Below, one piece after another: positions 32,153-41,284 of a stretch of DNA of 64,000 bases (the first letter of the stretch is position 1; every line of letters starts with the position of its first letter). Origin of the DNA: Glacieibacterium arshaanense (GTDB taxonomy: Bacteria; Pseudomonadota; Alphaproteobacteria; Sphingomonadales; Sphingomonadaceae). Made by a program: the position numbers and the translations under genes. The stretch lies in the NCBI RefSeq assembly GCF_004681125.1, contig NZ_SIHO01000001.1, forward strand, positions 1,003,149-1,067,148, written 5' to 3'. Below the pieces are notes generated by a model that saw nothing but the letters and a program-made list of their open reading frames with translations, did no database searches and was not told where the DNA came from.

Positions 32153-32536
32153 TTAATCGAGCGTGGCACGCGCGGCTTCCCAGTTGGCGCCATCAAACGG
32201 CACAATCGTGGAGCTGACGCCGATACTGCTATCGAGTGCGCGCCAGTTGACGCTATAGCCATCGGGATGCGAGCGCGGCACGTAAAAGCTCTTGATGCCG
32301 CAGGTGCGGCAAAACAGATGCCGCGCGGTACCGGTGTTGAAGCGGTATTCGCTGAGCTGGTCGGCACCCCGTTCAAGTTCGAATGCATCAGCTTTAACGA
32401 TTAGATGCAAATAGCCGGCCATCGCACAAAGCGAGCAATTACAGTCAGTTATCTTGACTTGCTGCGGAACAGTCACGTTGAACCGGACTGCGCCGCAGTG
32501 ACAGCCGCCGTGGAGCGTGATGGTTTCAGTACCCAT
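32153..32536 (-). CDS. GFA (glutathione-dependent formaldehyde-activating)-like / CENP-V-type zinc protein
   Basis: The 127-residue protein has the zinc-binding pattern of the family: GGCHCGAVRF, DCNCSLC and FCRTCGIKSFYVPRSHPDG. The original member speeds formation of S-hydroxymethylglutathione, but most relatives have no proven activity. The ATG at 32536 gives MGTETITLHGGCHCG; a ribosome-binding site is not clear. It lies 60 bp upstream of gor on the same strand and could be cotranscribed with it. Confidence 0.9.
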   Translation of the reverse strand: MGTETITLHGGCHCGAVRFNVTVPQQVKITDCNCSLCAMAGYLHLIVKADAFELERGADQLSEYRFNTGTARHLFCRTCGIKSFYVPRSHPDGYSVNWRALDSSIGVSSTIVPFDGANWEAARATLD

Positions 32537-32591
32537 GCCATCTTGTAACGTGCTGCGACGCCGACGCAAACGGCATTGCGCGGTGGACGGC

Positions 32592-33086
32592 TCAGGCCGG
32601 CAGCAGCAGTTCGAGCGCGACGAGCATCGCCTGGCGACGGATTTCGCTGCGGCCGAGGTCGCCAAAGCATTTGGTGTCGGCAACGACGTGATCGGGGTCT
32701 TCGCCGCGCCGGGCGCGCGCGAACACCACCATGCCGACAGGTTTGAGTTCGGAGCCGCCATCGGGGCCGGCGATACCGGTAATCGCGACCGCAACATCGG
32801 CATTGCTATGCTTCAACGCACCCTGCGCCATCGCCCAGGCGACCGCGATTGACACCGCACCAAAGGTTTCGAGGATTTCAAGGTTGACCCCGAGGCTTTC
32901 GAGCTTGGCTTCGTTCGAATAGGTCACGAAACCGCGTTCGAACACCTCGGACGCACCCGGCACCTCGGTCAGTGCGCCCGCGACCAATCCGCCGGTGCAC
33001 GATTCAGCGGTTACCACCGTCAAGCCGCTGGCGCGGTTGGCGTGGATGACGCGTTCGGCCAGGTTCATGGTTTCTTCGTCGAACAT
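32592..33086 (-). CDS. pncC: CinA-family nicotinamide-nucleotide amidase
   Basis: The 164-residue protein equals the C-terminal CinA domain, which deamidates nicotinamide mononucleotide in the NAD salvage cycle. Motifs: TAESCTGGLVAGALT with the catalytic Ser, RGFVTYSNEAKLESLGV, and AVAITGIAGPDGGS. A second in-frame start at residue 7 (MNLAERV) is possible. It lies 39 nt downstream of ispDF on the same strand and may be cotranscribed, as in other alphaproteobacteria. Confidence 0.92.
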   Translation of the reverse strand: MFDEETMNLAERVIHANRASGLTVVTAESCTGGLVAGALTEVPGASEVFERGFVTYSNEAKLESLGVNLEILETFGAVSIAVAWAMAQGALKHSNADVAVAITGIAGPDGGSELKPVGMVVFARARRGEDPDHVVADTKCFGDLGRSEIRRQAMLVALELLLPA

Positions 33087-33125
33087 CTATTCCTCTTTGG
33101 GTTCGTCGCGCGGCAGAGTTTACGC

Positions 33126-34319
33126 CTAAGTCGCCTGCGGCGCGAGCCTTACGCTCGCCAGTGCCTGCGCGGCAATGCCTTCACGCCGACCGGTGAAGCC
33201 CAGCCCTTCGGTCGTTGTCGCCTTGACGCTGACATTGGCGACGGCGATGTCCAGCAGTGCGGCGATGCGCGCGCGGATGGTTTCTCGGTGCGGGCCGACC
33301 TTGGGCGCCTCCGCCATGATTGTCAGGTCCACATGATCGATGATGCCGCCGGCGTCGCGCACAAGGTCGCGCGCGTGCGACAGGAAGCGGTCCGATGCAG
33401 CGCCCTTCCACTGCGGATCGCTGGGCGGGAAATGGCTGCCGATATCACCTGCACCGACGGTGCCGAGTAGGGCATCGGTCAGTGCATGGAGTGCGACATC
33501 GGCATCACTGTGACCGACAAGCCCTTGCGAATAGGCGATTTTGATGCCGCCAAGCCAAAGGTGGTCGCCCGGCCCGAAGCGATGGACGTCAAAACCGCTG
33601 GCGGTGCGGCTGATGTATGTCGGCGCGGCATCGGTGGCGGGCAGGGTGCTTGCCGCCAGCACAGCTTCTGCGCGGCGAAAATCTTCGGCGACGGTCAACT
33701 TGAAGGCGCGCTCGTCGCCGTCAACGATGGCGACATCAAGCCCGGCGGTACGCGCCACTTCGACATCGTCGGTGGCATCGGGTGCGGCGTTGCGATGCGC
33801 CGCCAGAATGGCATCGAATGCGAAGCCCTGTGGCGTTTGGACGCGCCACAGTCCGGCACGGTCGATACTGGCTTCAACCAGCCCGTCAGCCCCGCGTCGC
33901 AAGCTGTCGACCACGGCCAGCGCCGGAGTCGCGCCCGGCTGTGTGGCCAATGCCGCCAGAATGCGGTCGACCATCGCCTGCGGCACAAACGGCCGCGCCG
34001 CATCATGAATGAGCACAATCTTCGCGCCCCCGTCTGCGGCAACGGCCTCGAGTCCGGCGCGCACCGACGCTTGCCGCGTCGCCCCGCCGTGAACGGGCGG
34101 CGGTATATCAAGCCCGGCGATCGCCGCCGCATAGGCCTCAGCATCATCGGGGTGGATGACGACGCGCACGGCATCGATGCGCGGGTGGTTGAGCAGCGCC
34201 TCGACAGCATGGCGCAGCACAGTCTGTCCGCCCAACAGCCGATATTGTTTAGGACCACCGGCGCCGGCGCGGAAACCCCGGCCGGCGGCCACGATCAGGA
34301 CTTGAACGGGTGCGTGCAT
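33126..34319 (-). CDS. ispDF: Bifunctional IspD-IspF isoprenoid biosynthesis enzyme
   Basis: The 397-residue fusion carries two non-adjacent steps of the MEP pathway. The N-terminal IspD part (about 1-225) has VAAGRGFRAGAGGPKQY and the IHDAARPFV segment and makes CDP-methylerythritol. The C-terminal IspF part (about 235-397) has SGFDVHRF, GHSDADVALHALTDALLG and ATTTEGLGFTGR and forms the cyclodiphosphate. The ATG at 34319 begins directly before the nucleotide-binding motif; an in-frame ATG 25 codons upstream lacks support. The fusion is common in Alphaproteobacteria. Confidence 0.95.
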   Translation of the reverse strand: MHAPVQVLIVAAGRGFRAGAGGPKQYRLLGGQTVLRHAVEALLNHPRIDAVRVVIHPDDAEAYAAAIAGLDIPPPVHGGATRQASVRAGLEAVAADGGAKIVLIHDAARPFVPQAMVDRILAALATQPGATPALAVVDSLRRGADGLVEASIDRAGLWRVQTPQGFAFDAILAAHRNAAPDATDDVEVARTAGLDVAIVDGDERAFKLTVAEDFRRAEAVLAASTLPATDAAPTYISRTASGFDVHRFGPGDHLWLGGIKIAYSQGLVGHSDADVALHALTDALLGTVGAGDIGSHFPPSDPQWKGAASDRFLSHARDLVRDAGGIIDHVDLTIMAEAPKVGPHRETIRARIAALLDIAVANVSVKATTTEGLGFTGRREGIAAQALASVRLAPQAT

Positions 34320-34384
34320 CGCGGCTGCCTTAGCTTGAACCGACCCGAGCGGGAAGGGGGCAACCTTGTCGCGGGACACCGGTG

Positions 34385-34762
34385 CTAGCGGCAACGCTTG
34401 AGGCGGGTCGTCTTGCCGTCTTTGGCAACCATGACCAGCCGGTCATTGACCGGGAAGCTGATCTGCTCGCGCTGCTCCTGTGGGCTCGCGACGGTGATTG
34501 TCTGGCCGTTGTCGTTTTCGACGCTGGTCGTAATGATCGTCAGCGTCATGCCATAAAGGCGCCAGCTGCCGCCGGTGCGATACGCCGACCATTTGCCGTT
34601 GCTATCGAACGCCAGCGCATTGTCGCCCTGGCATTGATCGGTCTCAAGGCCCCAGGTGCCGATCAGCGGCGATAGCGGCGGCGCATGCGACGGCGCTACC
34701 GAACCAGTGGTTTGACAGGCCGAAACGGTCAGCAGCAGCAAGGTTCCCGCAAGGCGTCGCAT
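34385..34762 (-). CDS. Small lipoprotein of unknown function
   Basis: The 125-residue product starts MRRLAGTLLLLTVSAC; VSAC is a lipobox, so Cys16 would be lipidated. The mature part (GTWGLETDQCQGDNALAF...WSAYRTGGSWRLYG) looks like a small beta-barrel of the META/lipocalin-like type seen in many sphingomonad lipoproteins, but I cannot name a family. The start at 34762 rather than 34807 is chosen because it gives a clean signal sequence. It sits between ispDF and the amylase with no overlap. Confidence 0.75.
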   Translation of the reverse strand: MRRLAGTLLLLTVSACQTTGSVAPSHAPPLSPLIGTWGLETDQCQGDNALAFDSNGKWSAYRTGGSWRLYGMTLTIITTSVENDNGQTITVASPQEQREQISFPVNDRLVMVAKDGKTTRLKRCR

Positions 34763-34824
34763 CGGCGAAGGATGCTGGAAGCACGCGGCGAATGCAATAT
34801 CGACCACGCGCTTGCCCCGGCCCG

Positions 34825-36096
34825 CTAGTCGACGGCGATGGCATAGTCCCAGGCGGCGAGGGTGCGCGGCTTGGCTTCGATGCTGAAGGCCGCTGGCTTG
34901 CCCGACAGATTGGCGATCACGCGGATGCGGTTGCCGTCGCGCACACGGTCATAGGCGATGACATCGGTATTGCCGGTGGCGAGCATGACGAGCTTGCCGC
35001 CGGCGGTACCGTTCCAAAGCGCCTTATTGTCGGTCTTGAGCCGCAGCAATCCGGCGTAGAAGTCGGCGAGCGAGGCGCCGTGCCAGTCGATCGGGTCACG
35101 CTTGAAGAACTCCAGCCGCTTGTTGAGGCTCGCTTCCTGCCCGCCGTAGATCAGCGGCATGTCGGGCAGTGTGGCGGCGAGCACCGCGAACGCCTTGAAA
35201 CCGGCACCGTAGAGTTCTGGATCGCTGCCCGCCCAGCTGTTGAAGTCATGGTTACTGGTGAAGCGCATCCGGTAGGTATCGGGCGCGTATTGCAGCCGCG
35301 GATGTTCGACATAGGCGGCAAGATCGGCGGCACTTGCCTTGCCCTTGGCGACTTTTTGCATCAGGTGGGCGAAGTCCCAATCATAGACCATGTCGAAGGC
35401 CTGCGCGAGGTCGGGGGCATCGCCTTCGGCCAGCCAGAACAACGGCTTGCGCGCATCGAGCGCGGTGCGCGCGGCAACCCAGAACGGCACCGGCACGCGC
35501 CCGGCGACATCGGCGCGAAAGCCATCGATGCCCGCGACATCGACCCAATAGCGCATCGCGTCGATCATCGCTGGCCACAGCGTCTTGTTGCGATAGTCGA
35601 GCCCGACGACATCATCCCAATGTTCGAGCGAGGTGCCGTTGTCATAGACATAGCCGCTGATCTGTCCCTGCGCGTTCTTCTGGTACCAGTCGGGGTGCTG
35701 CGTGACCCAGGCGCTGTCCCAGGCGGTGTGGTTGGCGACCCAATCGAGCACCACCTTCATGTCATGCGCGTGCGCGGTGGCGACGAGCCGCTTGAAATCA
35801 TCGAGCGTGCCGAATTCGGGATTTATGCCCTTGTAATCGCGCACGGCATAGTAGCTGCCAAGTTCGCCCTTGCGTTCCTTCACGCCGATTGGCTGGATCG
35901 GCATGATCCACAGGATCTTGACGCCCATCTTCTGCAACCGCGGGATTTCTGCGGTGACGGCATTGAAGCTGCTGTCGCGCGAGAACTGCCGGACATTGAC
36001 CTCATAGATGTTGGCGCTGCGGGTCCACGGCGGCGGCGTGAACGCCAATGCCGGCAGAGCCAACAGCAGCGCGGCAAGCAACGACAACAGGCGCAT
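34825..36096 (-). CDS. Exported alpha-amylase-family (GH13) glycosidase
   Basis: The 423-residue protein has a signal peptide (MRLLSLLAALLLALPALAF) and a GH13 barrel. Conserved regions: VVLDWVANHTAW (region I), GIDGFRADVAG with the nucleophile Asp (II), PLFWLAEGD with the acid Glu (III), and TSNHDFNSW with the third Asp (IV). It cleaves or transfers alpha-glucosidic bonds, probably in the periplasm. An upstream in-frame start (MINLWGLELP) is possible. A LacI-type palindrome at 36155-36168 lies 59 bp upstream, consistent with control by maltose or another alpha-glucoside. Confidence 0.92.
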   Translation of the reverse strand: MRLLSLLAALLLALPALAFTPPPWTRSANIYEVNVRQFSRDSSFNAVTAEIPRLQKMGVKILWIMPIQPIGVKERKGELGSYYAVRDYKGINPEFGTLDDFKRLVATAHAHDMKVVLDWVANHTAWDSAWVTQHPDWYQKNAQGQISGYVYDNGTSLEHWDDVVGLDYRNKTLWPAMIDAMRYWVDVAGIDGFRADVAGRVPVPFWVAARTALDARKPLFWLAEGDAPDLAQAFDMVYDWDFAHLMQKVAKGKASAADLAAYVEHPRLQYAPDTYRMRFTSNHDFNSWAGSDPELYGAGFKAFAVLAATLPDMPLIYGGQEASLNKRLEFFKRDPIDWHGASLADFYAGLLRLKTDNKALWNGTAGGKLVMLATGNTDVIAYDRVRDGNRIRVIANLSGKPAAFSIEAKPRTLAAWDYAIAVD

Positions 36097-36154
36097 TGGC
36101 AGTTCCAGTCCCCACAGATTTATCATGCTCTGAATGCCCTCGGTGCTGGGCCAA

Positions 36155-36168
36155 TGCAAGCGTTTGCA
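36155..36168. promoter_or_regulatory. LacI-family type operator between the amylase and POT genes
   Basis: TGCAAGCGTTTGCA has TGCAA/TTGCA arms and a central CG, the typical form of LacI-family repressor sites; 12 of 14 bases are symmetric. It lies 59 bp upstream of the amylase start and 56 bp upstream of the POT transporter start. No LacI gene is in the window. Confidence 0.6.
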
Positions 36169-36223
36169 TAGAGCGCGCTTGTAGATTCTCCGGACACTGT
36201 CATGGTGCGATTGGGGGACATCA

Positions 36224-37579
36224 ATGCATCAGCCGGCGCCGCGCGAACGTACCTTCTTCGGCATGCCGATCGGGCTGGCCTATCTCAGCTTCACCGAGGC
36301 GTGGGAGCGCTTTTCATTCTACGGCATGACATCGATTCTGGTGCTCTACATGAGCCAGGCGCTACTACTGCCCGGACGCGTCGAAGGGATCATCGGGTTC
36401 GAGCGCTTCCGGATTGGTCTCGAAGCGCTGTTCGGCCCTATGACGACACTGGCGTTGGCATCGCAGATCTTCGGCCTCTACGCCGGCTTCATGTATTTCA
36501 CGCCGGTGTTCGGCGGGCTGGTTGCCGACCGTTGGCTCGGGCGGCGAGCCGCCGTCATGCTCGGCGCGATATTGATGAGCGGGGGCCACATCGCGATGGC
36601 GTTCGACGCCACCTTCCTGCTGGCACTGTTTCTGTTGATCATTGGCTGTGGTTTGCTCAAGGGCAACATATCCGCTCAAGTTGGCGGGTTATTCGACGCC
36701 AAAGACGGCGCGGCGCGCACCCGCGCGTTCGCGATATTTTCGACCGCGATCAATATCGGCGCGGTGCTCGGGCCCTTGGTTTGCGGGCTGCTGGCGCAAA
36801 TTTGGGGCTGGCACGTCGGTTTTGCGGCGTCGGGTCTGCTGATGTTGTGCGGGCTTGCGACCTATGTCGCCGGTTTTCGCTACCTGCCCGATACGCCGCG
36901 CGGCAAGGATCGCCCCCGGAGCGAAGTGCTCACACGGGCTGAAAGGCGGACGATCGGCTTGCTGGTGCTGGTGCTGGGATTGAGCGTTTTCCAAACCGTC
37001 ATTTATTATCAATCGAGCAACATCGGCCTGGTGTGGATTGACCAATACGTTGATCTCCGTCTCGGGAATTTCAGCGTGCCCCCGGCATGGTTTGTATCGG
37101 TCGACTCGTTTGCTTCGATTGTGGGCATGCCGTTGGTGTTACTGCTCTGGCGCCGACAGGCAGAAAGACATGGCGAGCCAACCGAAATCGGCAAGTTGGC
37201 CACCGGGCTGGTTTTGGCGATTATTGCCAACCTGTTGCAGGTCTTTGCCAGCCGCAATGCAGCACCTGGGACGGTTTCGGTGATCTATCCGCTGGTCGCG
37301 CTGATCATCCACGGCGTGGGTTTCGTATTCTACTGGCCGCCGCTGTTGGCGCTGGTGTCACGGCTAGCGCCGCCCTCGGTCAATGCCACAATGATGGGCG
37401 TCGTGTTCTTGTCGATCTTTGCCGGCAACTCGCTGATTGGCTGGATCGGACGCTACTATGAACCTTTGGGGCCGGCGGGCTTTTGGATGCTACAAGTCGC
37501 CATCGGTGGCGTCGGGCTAGTGCTCATCCTGTTGCTCAAACGTCCGATTGAGCAGGCGTTGGCGTCACGCGTCGGCTAA
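36224..37579 (+). CDS. POT/PTR family proton-dependent peptide transporter
   Basis: The 451-residue integral membrane protein belongs to the major facilitator superfamily. The POT signature ExERFxxYG is seen as EAWERFSFYGM near residues 26-36. GGLVADRWLGRR matches the loop 2-3 motif, followed by many hydrophobic helices (about 12). These carriers import di- and tripeptides or related molecules with protons. It is divergent from the amylase gene and shares its upstream region with a LacI-type operator, which is odd for a peptide carrier and may mean another substrate. Confidence 0.92.
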   Translation: MHQPAPRERTFFGMPIGLAYLSFTEAWERFSFYGMTSILVLYMSQALLLPGRVEGIIGFERFRIGLEALFGPMTTLALASQIFGLYAGFMYFTPVFGGLVADRWLGRRAAVMLGAILMSGGHIAMAFDATFLLALFLLIIGCGLLKGNISAQVGGLFDAKDGAARTRAFAIFSTAINIGAVLGPLVCGLLAQIWGWHVGFAASGLLMLCGLATYVAGFRYLPDTPRGKDRPRSEVLTRAERRTIGLLVLVLGLSVFQTVIYYQSSNIGLVWIDQYVDLRLGNFSVPPAWFVSVDSFASIVGMPLVLLLWRRQAERHGEPTEIGKLATGLVLAIIANLLQVFASRNAAPGTVSVIYPLVALIIHGVGFVFYWPPLLALVSRLAPPSVNATMMGVVFLSIFAGNSLIGWIGRYYEPLGPAGFWMLQVAIGGVGLVLILLLKRPIEQALASRVG

Positions 37580-37596
37580 CAACACGCGCGGGGTGC

Positions 37597-39051
37597 TTAG
37601 CGCCAGTAGCGCTTGAGCCTAGTCAGCGTGGCGTGCGCCGTTCCAGCAGCGACGCACAGTGCGTCATGCCTGGCCTTATCGAAAGGCACGGCGTTGGCGC
37701 CTATGCCGAATTCTTCGAGCACAGCCGCTGCAGTCGCCTGGTCGTTGAGATCGCCAAGCGCACCGAGCAGCGCTTCGAGTGTTTCGAGCCAGGCCATGCG
37801 CCGCCGCTGTGCCTTGTCACCGGGGTAGATCGAGTCCAGAAACTCTGTGGCATAGCGCAACTTTTTCGCCTCGATGCGAACGCGGTGGCGGTGTGCGTCG
37901 TCAAGGTCGGCAAAATGCCAGCCGCGGCGTTTGAGGCGCCGGAAGCGATGCTCAAGTTGCACCGCGGCAAAGTTGTCGAGTCGTGGTGCAGGCGTCGGTT
38001 GTCGAAGCCATGCGCCCAGCGTCAGCCAATGCGTCAGGTCCAGCAACAAGGTACGGACGCGCGGTGCGCGGATTACATCCAGCAGTATGGCTAACGACTG
38101 ATGCCGCAGCTGGGCAAGGCGCGTGCGCGTGCGAATGTCACTACTCGCCGCGATCAGCACATCTAGGCTGCGCACTGTCCCGAACTGTTGCGCTAGCCAT
38201 CGCACCTCGCCGTTCAGCAACCGCAACGCATGTTCGCCGAGCAGCGGCCGGAACAGCGCCAGCGCTGACCGCAGCCGTCGCAAGCCGACACGCGCCTGAT
38301 GTACAATGTCAGGGTGATCATCGTGTTCCATTAATGCGGCATTGCGCAGGAATTGCTGGAGGCATGAAGACGCGATCTGCTGGAACGCCAGCGTCGCCGC
38401 CATATCGGCATCCAGCTTCAGGCTTGCCGCTTTCGAAGGTCGCAACAGCAGCTTGGCGGCAAGCAAGCGACCCCGATCGGACTTGGTCAGCGCGGCAGGA
38501 CGCAGCGGCGTCGTCAGCGCAATCTCGCGCGCCACACTGAACAGCGCCTGCGCCGAGCCTGACACGCTCTCGATCTCGAGTTCGCAGATCGGCGCGCTGC
38601 GCTTGCCGGCAATGATGATGCCACGGTCTAGAGCCAGTTCGATTTCTGCGCCATCGACTATCATCCGACGACGGCAACGGTCGATCTTCGTGCGGAATTG
38701 CGCTTTGAACCTGGGGCGGCTGTGCTGGGCCAGCAAGGTCGCCAACGGCCCGTCGGCGTCGGTGATTTCGGGACGGTCGCCGACGATGTCGCGCTCCCAT
38801 TCGGTTCTTGCGAACATCCCGGCGGCATTGCCGGCACAGGCTTTGAACGTCTGGATGCGGCGATCACCGCTGTGGCGGACGCGCAGCACATATCCTGCGC
38901 TGCGCAATACTTGGTCGTGCGTGTCGAAATAGACTGATTCGATATGTGCGCAATCTGCGTCGGCAAACCAATGTCCGGCGGCAAGCTGATCCGCGACGGC
39001 CGGATCAATATCCAGCTTAAGTTCGCGCTCGACTGGTTCCGCACCCGTCAT
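37597..39051 (-). CDS. CYTH-CHAD domain protein
   Basis: The 484-residue protein has an N-terminal CYTH triphosphate tunnel domain with the ExExK motif (ERELK, residues 8-12), basic/acidic strands and KAQFRTKIDR. A long alpha-helical CHAD domain (about 210-484) is rich in conserved His and Arg (VHQARVGLRRLRSAL, HRVRIEAKKLRYATEF). CYTH members hydrolyse inorganic triphosphate or other triphosphates; CHAD domains bind polyphosphate. It converges with the POT gene and diverges from dusB. Confidence 0.92.
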   Translation of the reverse strand: MTGAEPVERELKLDIDPAVADQLAAGHWFADADCAHIESVYFDTHDQVLRSAGYVLRVRHSGDRRIQTFKACAGNAAGMFARTEWERDIVGDRPEITDADGPLATLLAQHSRPRFKAQFRTKIDRCRRRMIVDGAEIELALDRGIIIAGKRSAPICELEIESVSGSAQALFSVAREIALTTPLRPAALTKSDRGRLLAAKLLLRPSKAASLKLDADMAATLAFQQIASSCLQQFLRNAALMEHDDHPDIVHQARVGLRRLRSALALFRPLLGEHALRLLNGEVRWLAQQFGTVRSLDVLIAASSDIRTRTRLAQLRHQSLAILLDVIRAPRVRTLLLDLTHWLTLGAWLRQPTPAPRLDNFAAVQLEHRFRRLKRRGWHFADLDDAHRHRVRIEAKKLRYATEFLDSIYPGDKAQRRRMAWLETLEALLGALGDLNDQATAAAVLEEFGIGANAVPFDKARHDALCVAAGTAHATLTRLKRYWR

Positions 39052-39095
39052 GACAGCGGCATAGCTTGCGAGACATGGAATTTCAATATATGCGG

Positions 39096-39118
39096 TTCTG
39101 CCCAGTTTTTAGGCAGAA
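39096..39118 (+). other. Hairpin in the dusB leader
   Basis: TTCTGCC (39096-39102) and GGCAGAA (39112-39118) form a perfect 7-bp stem with a 9-nt T-rich loop that ends 7 nt before the dusB ATG. It would occupy the ribosome-binding region; no separate Shine-Dalgarno is visible. It could influence translation or be an operator for the divergent genes. Confidence 0.35.
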
Positions 39119-39125
39119 TTGATAG

Positions 39126-40148
39126 ATGCCCCGCCTTTCACCAATTTCCATCGGCCCATTGACGATTACGGCACCTGTTGTGCTGGCGCCGATGACCGGT
39201 GTTACCGATCTGCCGTTCCGCAAGCTCGTCAAGCGCTTCGGCGCCGGGCTGACCGTCACCGAAATGATCGCCAGCCAGGCGATGGTCCGCGAAACGCGCC
39301 AATCAGTGCAAAAGGCAGCGTGGGACGCGTCCGAGGAACCGGTTTCGATGCAGCTTGCCGGGTGCGAGCCGCAGGTCATGGCAGAGGCCGCCAAATTGAA
39401 CGCCGACATGGGCGCAGCCATCATTGACATCAACATGGGCTGTCCGGTGAAAAAGGTCGTCAACGGCCATGCCGGCTCGTCGCTGATGCGCGATCTGCCG
39501 CTCGCCGCCAGCCTGATCGAGGCGACCGTCAAAGCCGTCGACGTGCCGGTCACACTCAAGATGCGCATGGGCTGGGATCATGACAGTCTCAACGCGCCGG
39601 AACTGGCGCGTATCGCGCAGGACCTCGGCGTCAAGCTGATCAGCGTACATGGCCGCACGCGCAACCAACTGTATAGCGGTACCGCTGACTGGGCCTTCGT
39701 TCGCAAGGTCAAGAATGCTGTGTCATTGCCGGTGCTGGTCAATGGTGACATTTGCGACCTCGACGATGTCGATGCAGCGCTGGCGCAGTCGGGCGCCGAC
39801 GGCGTGATGATCGGGCGCGGCGCCTATGGCAAGCCGTGGCTGTTGGGGCAGGTGATGCGGTGGTGTAGCAGCGGCGAGCGTATCGCCGAACCGACGCTCG
39901 CCGAACAATATGATTTATTGATAGAGCATTACGATGAAATGCTAGAACACTACGGGAGCTTCATAGGCGTCAAGATGGCGCGCAAGCACCTCGGCTGGTA
40001 CACCAAGGGGCTTCACGGATCGGCGGAATTCCGCAACAAGGTCAACTTTGTCGATGAACCGGCGGCAGTGCAGCTGATGCTGCACGATTTCTACACGCGA
40101 TTGATCGACGCCGAAGCCGGCGGCATCGATATCCGCCGCGCCGCATGA
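39126..40148 (+). CDS. dusB: tRNA-dihydrouridine synthase DusB (NifR3 family)
   Basis: The 340-residue flavoenzyme reduces uridine in the tRNA D-loop. Motifs: [40 protein letters not shown] with the catalytic Cys in [22 protein letters not shown] and [12 protein letters not shown]. Its stop overlaps the ntrB start by 4 bp; dusB (nifR3)-ntrB-ntrC is a classic alphaproteobacterial operon. Confidence 0.95.
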   Translation: MPRLSPISIGPLTITAPVVLAPMTGVTDLPFRKLVKRFGAGLTVTEMIASQAMVRETRQSVQKAAWDASEEPVSMQLAGCEPQVMAEAAKLNADMGAAIIDINMGCPVKKVVNGHAGSSLMRDLPLAASLIEATVKAVDVPVTLKMRMGWDHDSLNAPELARIAQDLGVKLISVHGRTRNQLYSGTADWAFVRKVKNAVSLPVLVNGDICDLDDVDAALAQSGADGVMIGRGAYGKPWLLGQVMRWCSSGERIAEPTLAEQYDLLIEHYDEMLEHYGSFIGVKMARKHLGWYTKGLHGSAEFRNKVNFVDEPAAVQLMLHDFYTRLIDAEAGGIDIRRAA

Positions 40149-41284
40149 TCATGCCCAAGCTGAGCAGCCTGCGTCGCTCTGTGACGCCGCAGCCGGCCAT
40201 TCCCGAACTTGGTGACCTTCTCAACGCGCTACCGACACCGATGCTGGTGCTCGATGGTGATGATCGCATCCGGCTGGCGAATACCGCCGCCGAAACCTTC
40301 TTCAATACCAGCGCCAGCCTGCTCGCCGAGCGTGGCTGGGCAGGGCTGCTGCCTGCCGACAGTCCGTTGATCGGTCTGCTCGACGAAGCGCGCGACATGG
40401 CGGGCGGCTATGCTGCCTATGACGTTGAGTTGAGTTTCGTTGGCGGCCGCACAACACGTGTCGACGTGCTGGTGGGGCCGGTGGCCGATGCGCCGGGCTG
40501 GCGGACGATCAGCTTGCAAACGCGTAGCGTTGCATTGATGGTCGACCGGCAAATGGTGCACCAGGGCGCGGCGCGGTCAGCAGTCGGTGTGGCGGCCTTG
40601 CTGGCGCACGAAATCAAAAACCCACTGTCGGGCATCCGCGGCGCGGCACAGTTGCTGGCGCAGAACGCCGATAGCGACGGCGAGGAACTGACCGAACTGA
40701 TCTGCACCGAAGTCGACCGGATTACGCGGCTGGTCGATCGCATGGAAGATTTCACCGACACGCGGCCGTTGGCGCGTGCGCCGGAAAACATCCACGCCAT
40801 TCTCGGCCATGTCCGACGTGTTGCGGAGCAGGGGGTGGCGCGCGGCATAACCTTCCGCGAACGCTATGACCCATCATTGCCCGATGTCATGGGCGACCAT
40901 GACGCGCTCGTACAAATCTTCCTAAACCTTGTCAAAAATGCTGCGGAAGCCATTGGCCAGACAGAAGGTTCTGCGCGCGGTGAAATCATGATGACCACCG
41001 CTTACAGGCACGGTCTGCGCGTCGCCGTGCGGGGTTCAGCGCGGCGAATTTCGTTGCCGCTCGAGGTCTGTATCATCGACAATGGCCCTGGTGCCCCTGC
41101 CGAACTCGCCGATCACCTATTCGATCCATTCGTGACGTCGAAGCGCAATGGCGGCGGGCTGGGACTGGCGCTAGTTGCCAAGATTGTCGGCGATCATGGC
41201 GGCATCATCGAATATGACCGCACGCATGACGCAGAGCCCCGCACCGTGCTGCGGGTGTTGCTGCCGATGGCGGATGCGCGATGA
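40145..41284 (+). CDS. ntrB: Nitrogen regulation sensor kinase NtrB
   Basis: The 379-residue soluble kinase/phosphatase controls NtrC phosphorylation in response to PII. It has an N-terminal PAS domain (about 20-130) and the H-box [20 protein letters not shown] with the phospho-acceptor His. The HATPase domain follows, with [20 protein letters not shown] and GGGLGLALV. It has no membrane segment, as expected for NtrB. It overlaps dusB and ntrC by 4 bp each, so the three genes are translationally coupled. Confidence 0.95.
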   Translation: MIMPKLSSLRRSVTPQPAIPELGDLLNALPTPMLVLDGDDRIRLANTAAETFFNTSASLLAERGWAGLLPADSPLIGLLDEARDMAGGYAAYDVELSFVGGRTTRVDVLVGPVADAPGWRTISLQTRSVALMVDRQMVHQGAARSAVGVAALLAHEIKNPLSGIRGAAQLLAQNADSDGEELTELICTEVDRITRLVDRMEDFTDTRPLARAPENIHAILGHVRRVAEQGVARGITFRERYDPSLPDVMGDHDALVQIFLNLVKNAAEAIGQTEGSARGEIMMTTAYRHGLRVAVRGSARRISLPLEVCIIDNGPGAPAELADHLFDPFVTSKRNGGGLGLALVAKIVGDHGGIIEYDRTHDAEPRTVLRVLLPMADAR

